Source: a virus. From it: a stretch of 27,328 bases of DNA. Positions 1 to 4,392 of the stretch are shown piece by piece (the first letter of the stretch is position 1; each line of letters begins with the position of its first letter). Both the position numbers and the translations under genes were made by a program. The DNA is taken from positions 1 through 27,328 of IMG/VR virus record IMGVR_UViG_3300027736_002674, one strand, 5' to 3'. The notes under the pieces are model-generated. The model ran no database searches. It was given only the letters and a program-made list of their open reading frames with translations, and had not been told where the DNA came from.

Positions 1-187
1 GATGGCTACCCTTATGTTTATCAACTGTCATTACTGCCCACATATTCCGTCGCGTTTCCGGATCAACTGAGGCTCAGTGAGTGCCTATTTCATGTAAGTG
101 AGGGAGTAGCCGAGCTACGGCGGGCGCTTCAAATCCCATAATCCTGATCAACTTACCTAACGGTGTGGGTAACCTGTATAACTGTGT
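1..187 (-). other. 5' part of a gene leaving the left edge, interrupted frame
   Basis: Reading leftward, one frame is open from 187 to 77, meets a TGA at 74-76, then stays open to the edge. Both parts look protein-like: an ATG at 139 begins MGFEAPAVARLLPHLHE, and after the TGA comes ASVDPETRRNMWAV. An ATG at 43 (MWAVMTVDKHKGSH) follows an ACGGA ribosome-site-like sequence. Either the true gene starts at 43 with a leader upstream, or this is a gene with a nonsense mutation. Two leftward promoters just upstream (296-324, 393-421) support transcription through here. I do not recognise the product. The stretch 188-290 holds no gene, only a short hairpin (CCCAGA/TCTGGG, about 203-220). Confidence 0.3.
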
Positions 188-295
188 TTACATATAGTGC
201 CCAGAACTGAATCTGGGTACACCATACAAAATTGTATTTTTAATGAACCTTGCTGCACTGTGTCGATGCACTGTGCTGCTTTCTAACTAGTCTCT

Positions 296-324
296 AGTAT
301 AACACCAAGTGCAATACTGGTCAA
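296..324 (-). promoter_or_regulatory. sigma70-type promoter
   Basis: On the minus strand there is TTGACC (319-324), a 17-base spacer and TATACT (296-301). It fires leftward toward the gene that leaves the left edge. It lies 70 bases downstream of a second promoter of the same design. Confidence 0.6.
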
Positions 325-329
325 CTCGT

Positions 330-365
330 TTTGTAAAGCCCTACAATTTGGAAGGACTTTACAAA
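330..365. repeat. 9-bp perfect inverted repeat between two promoters
   Basis: TTTGTAAAG at 330-338 is the exact reverse complement of CTTTACAAA at 357-365, with 18 bases between. It lies in the transcribed stretch between the upstream promoter (393-421) and the downstream one (296-324). No U-run follows, so it is not an intrinsic terminator. An operator or a leader RNA hairpin are both possible. Confidence 0.5.
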
Positions 366-392
366 TCTTGCTGTTTTTCCCTATTTGCCGCT

Positions 393-421
393 ATTGTAGC
401 AGTTGGGCAATTAGTGGTCAA
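393..421 (-). promoter_or_regulatory. sigma70-type promoter, extended -10
   Basis: On the minus strand there is TTGACC (416-421), a 17-base spacer ending in TGC, and TACAAT (393-398). It sits directly after the intrinsic terminator at 427-452, so it opens a new leftward transcription unit. Confidence 0.6.
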
Positions 422-426
422 CCACC

Positions 427-452
427 AAAAAAAAACCCGCCTAGTTGGCGGG
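427..452 (-). terminator. intrinsic terminator
   Basis: On the minus strand CCCGCC, loop AACTA, GGCGGG is followed by nine U. It ends the short unit at 476-574 and insulates it from the promoter at 393-421. Confidence 0.85.
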
Positions 453-475
453 TCTTTCGTGAAATTTGTGTAGTA

Positions 476-574
476 TCAAATATCACTAGGCCCGCTGAAG
501 TCATAATCCAGCGCCTCACTCGCATAGTTGAGTGAGGGTATCTCTCGGGACAGTTGGGCTTGTTGCATAATCAT
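476..574 (-). CDS. possible 32-residue microprotein or small RNA
   Basis: A 32-codon frame begins MIMQQAQLSREIPSLNYASE and ends DFSGPSDI, then TGA. A promoter lies immediately upstream (580-608) and its expected transcription start falls on or beside the ATG at 574, so translation would be leaderless. The terminator at 427-452 follows closely. Promoter, short body and terminator give a transcript of about 145 nt, which could equally be a small non-coding RNA. I recognise no family. Without a Shine-Dalgarno sequence the coding call is uncertain; the transcription unit itself is better supported. Confidence 0.4.
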   Translation of the reverse strand: MIMQQAQLSREIPSLNYASEALDYDFSGPSDI

Positions 575-579
575 AGTGT

Positions 580-608
580 ATTATATATGCCTATTGACAA
601 AAAAGCAA
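580..608 (-). promoter_or_regulatory. sigma70-type promoter of the short unit
   Basis: On the minus strand there is TTGCTT (603-608), a 17-base spacer and a perfect TATAAT (580-585). The same -35 (TTGCTT) and spacing occur in the promoter at 2183-2211. Confidence 0.6.
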
Positions 609-627
609 TTGTTTTCGGCAATTTTCA

Positions 628-762
628 TCAGATAATTATTTCTTCGTAATCTTCCCGACCACAACCGCATTCTGGGCAAGTGAATGTGTCGGGCAACGAG
701 TCCCAGGTGCCTTCAGTAGCTTCATCGTGGACATGCCCACATACTAAACAAACGTGTTCCAT
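628..762 (-). CDS. rubredoxin-like iron protein (44 aa)
   Basis: This small protein carries two knuckles, CLVCGHVHDE near the N terminus (Cys5, Cys8) and CPECGCG near the C terminus (Cys29, Cys32). That is the Cys4 pattern that holds one iron in rubredoxins and in the C-terminal domain of rubrerythrin. The aromatic and acidic residues between them (GTWDSLPDTFTCPECG) also fit. The ATG overlaps the stop of the rubrerythrin gene by one base (TAATG), so the two are almost surely translationally coupled. It probably passes electrons to the rubrerythrin di-iron site during peroxide reduction. At 44 residues it is slightly shorter than free rubredoxins (about 52) and close to the fused domain. Confidence 0.85.
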   Translation of the reverse strand: MEHVCLVCGHVHDEATEGTWDSLPDTFTCPECGCGREDYEEIII

Positions 763-1211
763 TATAGTGCCTCCAATTTTGATTGATATGCTGCTGCATG
801 GCGTTGCTCAATGCGAGACAATGCTGCAAACTTTTTCTCTGCACGAGCCAGCACAGACTTGAACTGCTCTGCATGCTCTTGGCTCTCGGCGATCTGATGG
901 GCAGCTTCAATCACTGCACGGGCATTGCCTTCGTGCTCGGCTGCTCTGCGGAATTCAGGATACATGGTTTCGAATTCATAGGTCTCACCTTCGATGGCTT
1001 TTTCCAAACATTCACGTGTGCTAGGTTTTCCAATCAGCAGTTCCAAATGGCTCCAGGCGTGCAAGAGTTCTTGATCTGCTGTGTGCTCAAAGTGTTGAGC
1101 GACGTCTTCGTAGCCTTCTTCTCTAGCGATCTTTGCAAAGTAACGATACTTGATGTGTGCTTGGCTTTCTCCGGCCAGTGCGCTTTCTAAGTTTTTGATT
1201 GTGATTGACAT
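762..1211 (-). CDS. rubrerythrin-like di-iron protein (149 aa)
   Basis: This is a ferritin-like four-helix protein of the rubrerythrin family. The first helix pair has ESALAGESQAHIKYRYFA and QHFEHTADQELLHA; the second has ETMYPEFRRAAEHEGNARA and ESQEHAEQF. These supply the repeated Glu and ExxH ligands of a di-iron centre. Family members reduce hydrogen peroxide. Normal rubrerythrin ends with a fused rubredoxin domain; here it stops at the ferritin-like domain and the rubredoxin is the next gene. The start at 1211 (MSITIKNLESAL) is chosen because AAGGA lies just upstream. A longer frame back to 1262 would overlap the promoter at 1234-1262. The role would be protection of infected cells from oxidative stress. 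Confidence 0.88.
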   Translation of the reverse strand: MSITIKNLESALAGESQAHIKYRYFAKIAREEGYEDVAQHFEHTADQELLHAWSHLELLIGKPSTRECLEKAIEGETYEFETMYPEFRRAAEHEGNARAVIEAAHQIAESQEHAEQFKSVLARAEKKFAALSRIEQRHAAAYQSKLEAL

Positions 1212-1233
1212 AAGGTCCTTTCTGTAAAATATC

Positions 1234-1262
1234 ATTGTACAGATATTTACTATAGTTGTCAA
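1234..1262 (-). promoter_or_regulatory. near-consensus sigma70 promoter for the rubrerythrin/rubredoxin pair
   Basis: On the minus strand there is a perfect TTGACA (1257-1262), a 17-base spacer ending in TG, and TACAAT (1234-1239). The predicted transcript starts near 1227 and the gene at 1211. Confidence 0.75.
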
Positions 1263-1304
1263 CTACAAACAACAGTTTTGCAATTGAAATTTTCTATAAC
1301 GACG

Positions 1305-1496
1305 TTAGGCCATTTTATCAATGTTTTGCCCTGGACGATTCATGCGACGATTGATTTCGATGCGATGGGCTTCTTCGACCTGGTGTTGAAATTTTGCTCG
1401 AGCAGCTTCTTGTACTTTTTCCTGATGCTGTTGGTCCACGTGTTTTACGTCTTGAAGCCTGTGCAGTTGATTGTTGTATGCTGTGTCAATTTTCAT
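1305..1496 (-). CDS. small hypothetical protein (63 aa), helical and charged
   Basis: This is a 63-residue, charged, Gln/Glu/Arg-rich protein (for example QEKVQEAARAKFQHQVEEAH) likely to form one long helix or coiled coil. It starts 11 bases after the stop of the upstream gene in the same direction. No strong ribosome site is visible. I recognise no family. It is kept as a gene because of operon spacing and even amino-acid composition; function unknown. Confidence 0.6.
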   Translation of the reverse strand: MKIDTAYNNQLHRLQDVKHVDQQHQEKVQEAARAKFQHQVEEAHRIEINRRMNRPGQNIDKMA

Positions 1497-1507
1497 ACTG
1501 TTATTTA

Positions 1508-1753
1508 CTAATCCATTGGAACCAGTTTTTTTATATCTCGGTGACGGACCACTATGATGCGGTGAATCTTTTGTTCAAATTGAATTGGCAAATCCAAGTG
1601 TATCGAGATGCGTGGACCAGTATTGTCAATCACAGTGTCGTTGCCCACACTGCCCACAAATGGTATTTTGTTCCAGTGGCCAAACACACGATCGCCGATC
1701 CAGTACTTGGGTCGATAGCCAATGCTGTCAAAGTATTCAGTTTGTTTGCCCAT
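1508..1753 (-). CDS. hypothetical protein (81 aa)
   Basis: The start at 1753 overlaps the stop of the SGNH hydrolase by one base (TAATG), which decides it over an upstream in-frame start inside that gene. The protein begins MGKQTEYFDSIGYRPKYWIG and continues GDRVFGHWNKIPFVGSVGND, then a basic C terminus (RIIVVRHRDIKKL). A short beta-rich fold is likely from the alternating hydrophobic pattern. No family is recognised. Coupling suggests it is made with the hydrolase. Confidence 0.65.
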   Translation of the reverse strand: MGKQTEYFDSIGYRPKYWIGDRVFGHWNKIPFVGSVGNDTVIDNTGPRISIHLDLPIQFEQKIHRIIVVRHRDIKKLVPMD

Positions 1754-2160
1754 TATTTTGTTCTTTCGGCAATGTTTTTGTAGCCTGCCCAACTGGGATG
1801 AATACCATCAGGTTGTAATCTGTTGATTTCTAAAACAGTATCTCCAAACCCGGCAGCAACTTCCCGTATACGGGCTTGTATATCAGGGTTGATAGCCGGC
1901 AATATCCAAAATACTCGTTTGGCTCGTACTGCCAACCGTATTCTTGATATTTCTTCTAGAGTTTTTACGCCTCGATGATCATTGGATCCCAAGCTGATTA
2001 TCACTGTTTCGGCAGCAAGATTGTTACCTTGATCTCGTTCTAGATATTCTTTGCGCCACTGCCAGCTGTTGATACCTCCACGAGCATGGGCCACGCATTC
2101 GGGTCTGAACTGATGTGTACCTACAGCAATGCTGTCGCCTAAAATCATACAGTCAATCAT
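1753..2160 (-). CDS. SGNH/GDSL-type hydrolase (135 aa)
   Basis: The four SGNH blocks are visible: GDSI (Ser10), ARGGINS (Gly block), SLGSND (Asn60) and DGIHP (Asp118, His121). The family hydrolyses esters, often acetyl groups on sugars or lipids. At 135 residues it is shorter than most members (about 200) but keeps all catalytic positions. The start MIDCMILGDS at 2160 has AAGGA about ten bases upstream; a longer frame to 2211 would run into the terminator. It is driven by its own promoter at 2183-2211. The substrate is unknown; deacetylation of surface polysaccharide or peptidoglycan is a reasonable guess. Confidence 0.82.
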   Translation of the reverse strand: MIDCMILGDSIAVGTHQFRPECVAHARGGINSWQWRKEYLERDQGNNLAAETVIISLGSNDHRGVKTLEEISRIRLAVRAKRVFWILPAINPDIQARIREVAAGFGDTVLEINRLQPDGIHPSWAGYKNIAERTK

Positions 2161-2182
2161 GTTGAGTTGTCCTTTAATACTT

Positions 2183-2211
2183 ATTATAAACAAAAAAGGT
2201 TGCCTAAGCAA
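2183..2211 (-). promoter_or_regulatory. sigma70-type promoter overlapping a terminator hairpin
   Basis: On the minus strand there is TTGCTT (2206-2211), a 17-base spacer and a perfect TATAAT (2183-2188). The -35 box lies inside the terminator stem at 2191-2216, so the hairpin and the promoter share bases. Confidence 0.6.
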
Positions 2212-2216
2212 CCTTT
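2191..2216 (-). terminator. intrinsic terminator containing a stop codon
   Basis: On the minus strand AAAGGTTGC, loop TTAG, GCAACCTTT is followed by a T-run. The loop contains the TAG stop of the Asp-rich frame at 2204-2461. Confidence 0.8.
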
Positions 2217-2461
2217 CTGGTCAAGACCTGCAATGCCTTGGCTCGGGCCACAGCCAGTCTAACTAACACATGGTCAGACAATTCATCTTGATCGTGGTCA
2301 TGACATTGATCATTGCACGGTATTAGACTGGGACGACGATATGCCACATGAAGATCAGGAAAGTCGTCATAGTCGTCATAGTCGTCGTCATCTAATTCAG
2401 ATGGATTACTTCTTTGCAGGCTCAGTTGTTTTTGTTTCGACCTTGGCAGCAGGTGCTTCAC
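2204..2461 (-). CDS. hypothetical Asp-rich protein (up to 85 aa)
   Basis: The frame has a strongly acidic centre (DDDDYDDYDDFPD) and a helical C terminus (DELSDHVLVRLAVARAKALQ) that looks like a real protein. Its only visible initiator is a GTG at 2461 inside the 3' part of the preceding exported-protein gene. There is no Shine-Dalgarno sequence, so the true start, or a frameshift origin, is uncertain. The stop lies in the terminator loop, as expected for the last gene of a unit. No family recognised. Confidence 0.45.
   Translation of the reverse strand: MKHLLPRSKQKQLSLQRSNPSELDDDDYDDYDDFPDLHVAYRRPSLIPCNDQCHDHDQDELSDHVLVRLAVARAKALQVLTRKVA
2362..2391. repeat. short tandem repeat encoding the Asp/Tyr tract
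   Basis: The 9-base unit AGTCGTCAT occurs twice in tandem (2362-2379), followed by a 12-base variant (2380-2391). On the minus strand it encodes the repeated DDY of the acidic protein, so it could vary in length by slippage without changing frame. Confidence 0.7.
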
Positions 2462-2615
2462 TTTTGACAGGCGTTGCCTTGGCTTCTACCTTGCAAGTCT
2501 TGTCTTTAGCAGGATCACATTTTGCAGCAGCAGCAGGTGCGGCAGTCTTGGCAGGCTCGGTGGCAAAAGCAGCAGTTGCTACCAAAGTAGCGATAACAGT
2601 AGCGATGGTTTTCAT
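2406..2615 (-). CDS. small exported Ala/Lys-rich protein (69 aa)
   Basis: A clear signal peptide (MKTIATVIATLVATAAFA) ends at an AFA-T cleavage-like site near residue 18. The mature part is rich in Ala, Lys, Pro and Thr and has two cysteines (KCDPAKDKTCK) that could form a disulfide in the periplasm. The Shine-Dalgarno sequence AAGGA is within the end of the preceding frame. Such low-complexity exported proteins are common in proteobacteria but unusual in phages. The role is unknown; an envelope change during infection is possible. Confidence 0.75.
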   Translation of the reverse strand: MKTIATVIATLVATAAFATEPAKTAAPAAAAKCDPAKDKTCKVEAKATPVKSEAPAAKVETKTTEPAKK

Positions 2616-2777
2616 TTAGAGTTCCTTTAGGTTAATGAAATTTATGCCGGACATTGTCAGTTCGACGACATGGTGTACTGCGTCTCTCATCACAATTGGA
2701 TTGTCTCCAATCATAACCGGTGGGCAAATACTGTTCCTGAAACGGTTCGGTTTTATCCGCTTTCGTTTCATAGTCAT
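2616..2777 (-). CDS. uncertain small protein before the exported gene (53 aa)
   Basis: One frame gives MTMKRKRIKPNRF, then PPVMIGDNPIVMRDAVHHVV, and ends directly before the ATG at 2615. A second frame over the same bases (about 2632-2838) has a plausible N-terminal half (MQDKKQLDDYETKADKTEPF) and a poor C-terminal half. Either frame could be the gene, or one gene has suffered a frameshift near 2720. No ribosome site is clear for either. The unit lies between the terminator at 2842 and the exported protein, downstream of the 38-base element at 2798-2835. Confidence 0.35.
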   Translation of the reverse strand: MTMKRKRIKPNRFRNSICPPVMIGDNPIVMRDAVHHVVELTMSGINFINLKEL

Positions 2778-2797
2778 CAAGTTGTTTTTTGTCTTGC

Positions 2798-2835
2798 ATA
2801 CATATATAACGCGGTAGCCCAGCATTACGTTGACA
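2798..2835 (-). promoter_or_regulatory. 38-base conserved element, copy B
   Basis: On the minus strand it has TGTCAAC, AATGC, GCGTTATA and ATGTAT at fixed spacing. The same blocks with identical spacing occur at 3438-3475 (29 of 38 bases equal by my count). It starts just after a terminator and precedes the exported-protein unit, as a promoter would. No good sigma70 -35 is present. Confidence 0.5.
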
Positions 2836-2841
2836 CAAGCC

Positions 2842-2867
2842 AAAAAAAAGCCCACCGAAGTGGGCTT
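2842..2867 (-). terminator. strong intrinsic terminator of the tmRNA
   Basis: On the minus strand AAGCCCAC, a UUCG tetraloop and GTGGGCTT are followed by six more T. It lies just past the 3' hairpin of the tmRNA coding piece. Confidence 0.9.
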
Positions 2868-2869
2868 GG

Positions 2870-3026
2870 TTGTTTCTGTTACGAGGTATTTCCTACCCTA
2901 GGCAACTCACGCTGCCAAAGAATAAACGCTGTCGTTTGCATTTACGGTTTTTGCTTGATTAACGGTCATCGCCTACCGTGCTGTCCACTTCAATACTTCT
3001 GACCCAATCGATCCTGTGTCATCCCC
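2870..3026 (-). ncRNA. ssrA: tmRNA coding piece (permuted, two-piece tmRNA)
   Basis: The 5' end GGGGATGACACAGGATCGAT matches the tmRNA tRNA-like D-arm half. The seven bases GGGGATG pair with CATCTCC of the acceptor piece (one G-U). Further in, an ACGG/CCGT stem (pseudoknot region) precedes the tag frame at 2907-2939, which reads from a GCA resume codon as ANDSVYSLAA and ends in TGA. A hairpin (GTTGC..GGTA/TACC..GTAAC) closes the 3' side, then the terminator. The tag has the usual AND start and LAA end that ClpXP recognises. The 3' boundary is approximate. The acceptor half is encoded upstream, so this is the circularly permuted form. Confidence 0.88.
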
Positions 3027-3050
3027 ACCTAAATACACCTTATACACTTA
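3027..3050 (-). ncRNA. excised linker of the permuted tmRNA precursor
   Basis: These 24 bases join the acceptor piece to the coding piece. Together with the flanks they form a hairpin (CCACCTAA against TTTAGGTGG) that continues the acceptor stem. Processing would remove this segment to leave two RNA chains held by base pairing, as known for permuted tmRNAs. Confidence 0.75.
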
Positions 3051-3088
3051 GGTGGAGATGCCGGGCACTGCCCCCGGGTCTTGGCTCC
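3051..3088 (-). ncRNA. ssrA: tmRNA acceptor piece
   Basis: The segment begins near GGAGCCAAGA. It then forms a T-arm-like stem CCGGG/CCCGG around the loop GGCAGTG, followed by CATCTCC (acceptor strand) and ACC. Only CC of the CCA end is encoded; the final A would be added after processing. The loop lacks the usual TTC of T-loops. The 5' end may extend toward 3108. No clear promoter is visible between this piece and the gene at 3123, so it may be co-transcribed with that gene. Confidence 0.83.
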
Positions 3089-3122
3089 ATTTTTATCCGC
3101 TTCATACAGCAATAACTCTTAT

Positions 3123-3425
3123 TTAACGCTGATAGCAATTGCGCTCGCGGTAAATTTGTCCATCCGGCATCTGAATTTCTCTCCACGACGTGCAAATGGT
3201 CTGGGGTGGTACGATCACTTGCTCACGTTGAACAACTACTGGTTGCGGTTGATTCTGATTGGCAATGATTGCGCCTGCAATGCCACCAATGATCAATGGT
3301 GCCACCCAATCATTACGTTCAACAACAACAGTGCGTGGTGGTTCCCAATAACGATGCTCATGCCGCCATTGTGCTTGTGCTGCGGTTGCTGCCAGCAATG
3401 CGATTACCAAAAATAATTTTTTCAT
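3123..3425 (-). CDS. exported glycine-zipper-like protein (100 aa)
   Basis: A signal peptide (MKKLFLVIALLAATAAQA) ends at an AQA-Q site. The mature protein has a short hydrophobic Gly/Ala segment (APLIIGGIAGAIIANQ) like the glycine-zipper segments of outer-membrane-associated bacterial proteins. It ends with a Cys-bearing tail (TICTSWREIQMPDGQIYRER). GGAG lies eight bases before the ATG. It is preceded by the 38-base element (3438-3475) and followed by the tmRNA. Such a protein probably acts in the host envelope; exact role unknown. Confidence 0.78.
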   Translation of the reverse strand: MKKLFLVIALLAATAAQAQWRHEHRYWEPPRTVVVERNDWVAPLIIGGIAGAIIANQNQPQPVVVQREQVIVPPQTICTSWREIQMPDGQIYRERNCYQR

Positions 3426-3437
3426 AATTTATCTCCT

Positions 3438-3475
3438 ATACATGTATAACGCACAAGACATGCATTTAGTTGACA
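3438..3475 (-). promoter_or_regulatory. 38-base conserved element, copy A
   Basis: It has the same blocks and spacing as 2798-2835: TGTCAAC, AATGC, GCGTTATA, ATGTAT. It ends 12 bases before the exported-protein ATG, with GGAG in between. The ATACATGTAT here is a perfect palindrome. Confidence 0.5.
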
Positions 3476-3676
3476 TCATTGTACAACAAGATGCCCTGTG
3501 GCATACATAATGGCCATCACAGGCCCTGCAATATGCTCGCCAATTTCATACAACGCCCATGCCGTGAGAGCCACTGCCCACCAGGGATTTGATTCTGCTT
3601 TCTTGCCCAACCACATGAAAAACTTTCCATGTGCTTGACCAATTTTGTTTGCCAGTCGTACTATCATCACAATCAC
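3476..3676 (-). CDS. small membrane-type hypothetical protein (66 aa)
   Basis: The N-terminal part is basic (RLANKIGQAHGKFFMWLGKK) and is followed by a hydrophobic segment (WWAVALTAWALYEIGEHIAG) and a second short one, so it is probably a small inner-membrane protein. The start could be GTG at 3676, which overlaps the preceding stop (GTGA), or ATG at 3667. No family recognised. Confidence 0.55.
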   Translation of the reverse strand: MIVMIVRLANKIGQAHGKFFMWLGKKAESNPWWAVALTAWALYEIGEHIAGPVMAIMYATGHLVVQ

Positions 3677-3765
3677 TTGCGCTTACGCACATAGGCCTTG
3701 GCAGCTCGCTTGGCCATGGTTTTCAAGCTCTTGGGTCGCGGGGTTGTTGTTTTACGTGTTGCCAT
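3673..3765 (-). CDS. tiny basic protein (30 aa)
   Basis: The sequence starts MATRKTTTPRPKSLKTMAKR and ends AYVRKRK; about a third of residues are Lys or Arg. GAGG lies about eleven bases before the ATG. It overlaps the next gene by four bases (GTGA). Nucleic-acid binding is suggested by charge only. No family recognised. Confidence 0.65.
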   Translation of the reverse strand: MATRKTTTPRPKSLKTMAKRAAKAYVRKRK

Positions 3766-3788
3766 AGTGTTACCTCTTAAAAAAATAT

Positions 3789-4178
3789 TTAGCCAACTTC
3801 TTCATCGTATGGTTGCACAATCCAGCCAATGGCAAACAGATCTTGTTGAATTTCGTCAGTGACTATGCTTTCACTCACGTAGCCTTTGGTTCCGTCGGCA
3901 TCGCCATTGCCCAGTCCATCTCCTATGCCTGAGCAGTACCAGTCCATGTAATCGCCTGAATTTCGCAAGCGAGCAATCAGGCCGCCGGCACTGCGCCATG
4001 AACATGACCAGTATTCATCCTTGAGCAATGACCATACATCGTTTTTTTGAAACACATTGTTGCACATGGCCGCGTAGAGATTCTGTGCGTAGTTCTCACT
4101 GTCTTGTACTTTTTGCAACATCCAGGCACATGTTCGAATGTCCTGCTCTAGGTCGTGATCAACTGTGTTTTTTTTCAT
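3789..4178 (-). CDS. conserved T4-like phage hypothetical protein (129 aa)
   Basis: The protein begins MKKNTVDHDLEQDIRTCAWM, six bases after the 3' end of the tRNA gene; a longer frame would run through the tRNA and is rejected. The central part (WSCSWRSAGGLIARLRNSGD, then YMDWYCSGIGDG) and the C terminus (VTDEIQQDLFAIGWIVQPYD) resemble, from memory, a conserved hypothetical protein of marine T4-like phages. It is rich in Trp and Cys. Function unknown. No Shine-Dalgarno sequence precedes the start, probably because the tRNA end sits there. Confidence 0.75.
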   Translation of the reverse strand: MKKNTVDHDLEQDIRTCAWMLQKVQDSENYAQNLYAAMCNNVFQKNDVWSLLKDEYWSCSWRSAGGLIARLRNSGDYMDWYCSGIGDGLGNGDADGTKGYVSESIVTDEIQQDLFAIGWIVQPYDEEVG

Positions 4179-4183
4179 AAATC

Positions 4184-4258
4184 TGGTCCGGCGTAACAGA
4201 ATCGAACTGCTATTTAGGGAGTAGAAATCCCCTGTATTATCCATTATACGAACGCCAG
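4184..4258 (-). tRNA. tRNA-Arg (anticodon UCU), CCA encoded
   Basis: All arms fold: acceptor CTGGCGT/ACGCCGG, D-stem GTAT/ATAC, anticodon stem GGGGA/TCCCT around TTTCTAC (anticodon TCT), T-stem AGCAG/CTGTT around TTCGATT. Discriminator A and CCA are encoded. It would read AGA and AGG codons. Confidence 0.93.
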
Positions 4259-4263
4259 TTGTT

Positions 4264-4340
4264 TGGTGGGACCTGTGTGATTCGAACACACCACCCAGCG
4301 ATTATGAGTCGCTTGCTCTAACCTAATGAGCTAAGGTCCC
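4264..4340 (-). tRNA. tRNA with CAU anticodon, probably Ile2 (AUA)
   Basis: Acceptor GGGACCT/AGGTCCC, D-stem GCTC/GAGC, anticodon stem AGCGA/TCGCT around CTCATAA (CAT), T-stem GTGTG/CACAC around TTCGAAT, then ACCA. The anticodon stem-loop GCGACTCATAATCGC is that of bacterial tRNA-Ile2, whose C34 is modified by TilS to read AUA. Elongator Met is the alternative. Confidence 0.9.
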
Positions 4341-4348
4341 TAAGCTAT

Positions 4349-4377
4349 AGTATAGCAGGAAAACTATTTATGGTCAA
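4349..4377 (-). promoter_or_regulatory. sigma70-type promoter for the tRNA pair
   Basis: On the minus strand there is TTGACC (4372-4377), a 17-base spacer ending in TGC, and TATACT (4349-4354). The first tRNA begins nine bases further on. It is of the same type as the promoters at 296-324 and 393-421. Confidence 0.75.
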
Positions 4378-4392
4378 TTGTTTTTTAGCTCT

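Noticed and set aside
60-150. tRNA-like TTCAAAT segment on the plus strand
   Set aside because: The flanking bases do not form a T-stem or acceptor stem.
783-1190. Long plus-strand open frame opposite the rubrerythrin gene
   Set aside because: It is the antisense shadow of a well-supported gene; composition is Cys/Phe/Leu-rich and no ribosome site or family is seen.
1211-1262. Extended N terminus of rubrerythrin (start at 1262)
   Set aside because: It would lie across the promoter and its transcript start; the start at 1211 has a good ribosome site.
2632-2838. Second minus-strand frame starting near 2838
   Set aside because: Not listed as a gene because its C-terminal half looks non-coding; kept only as a possible frameshift partner.
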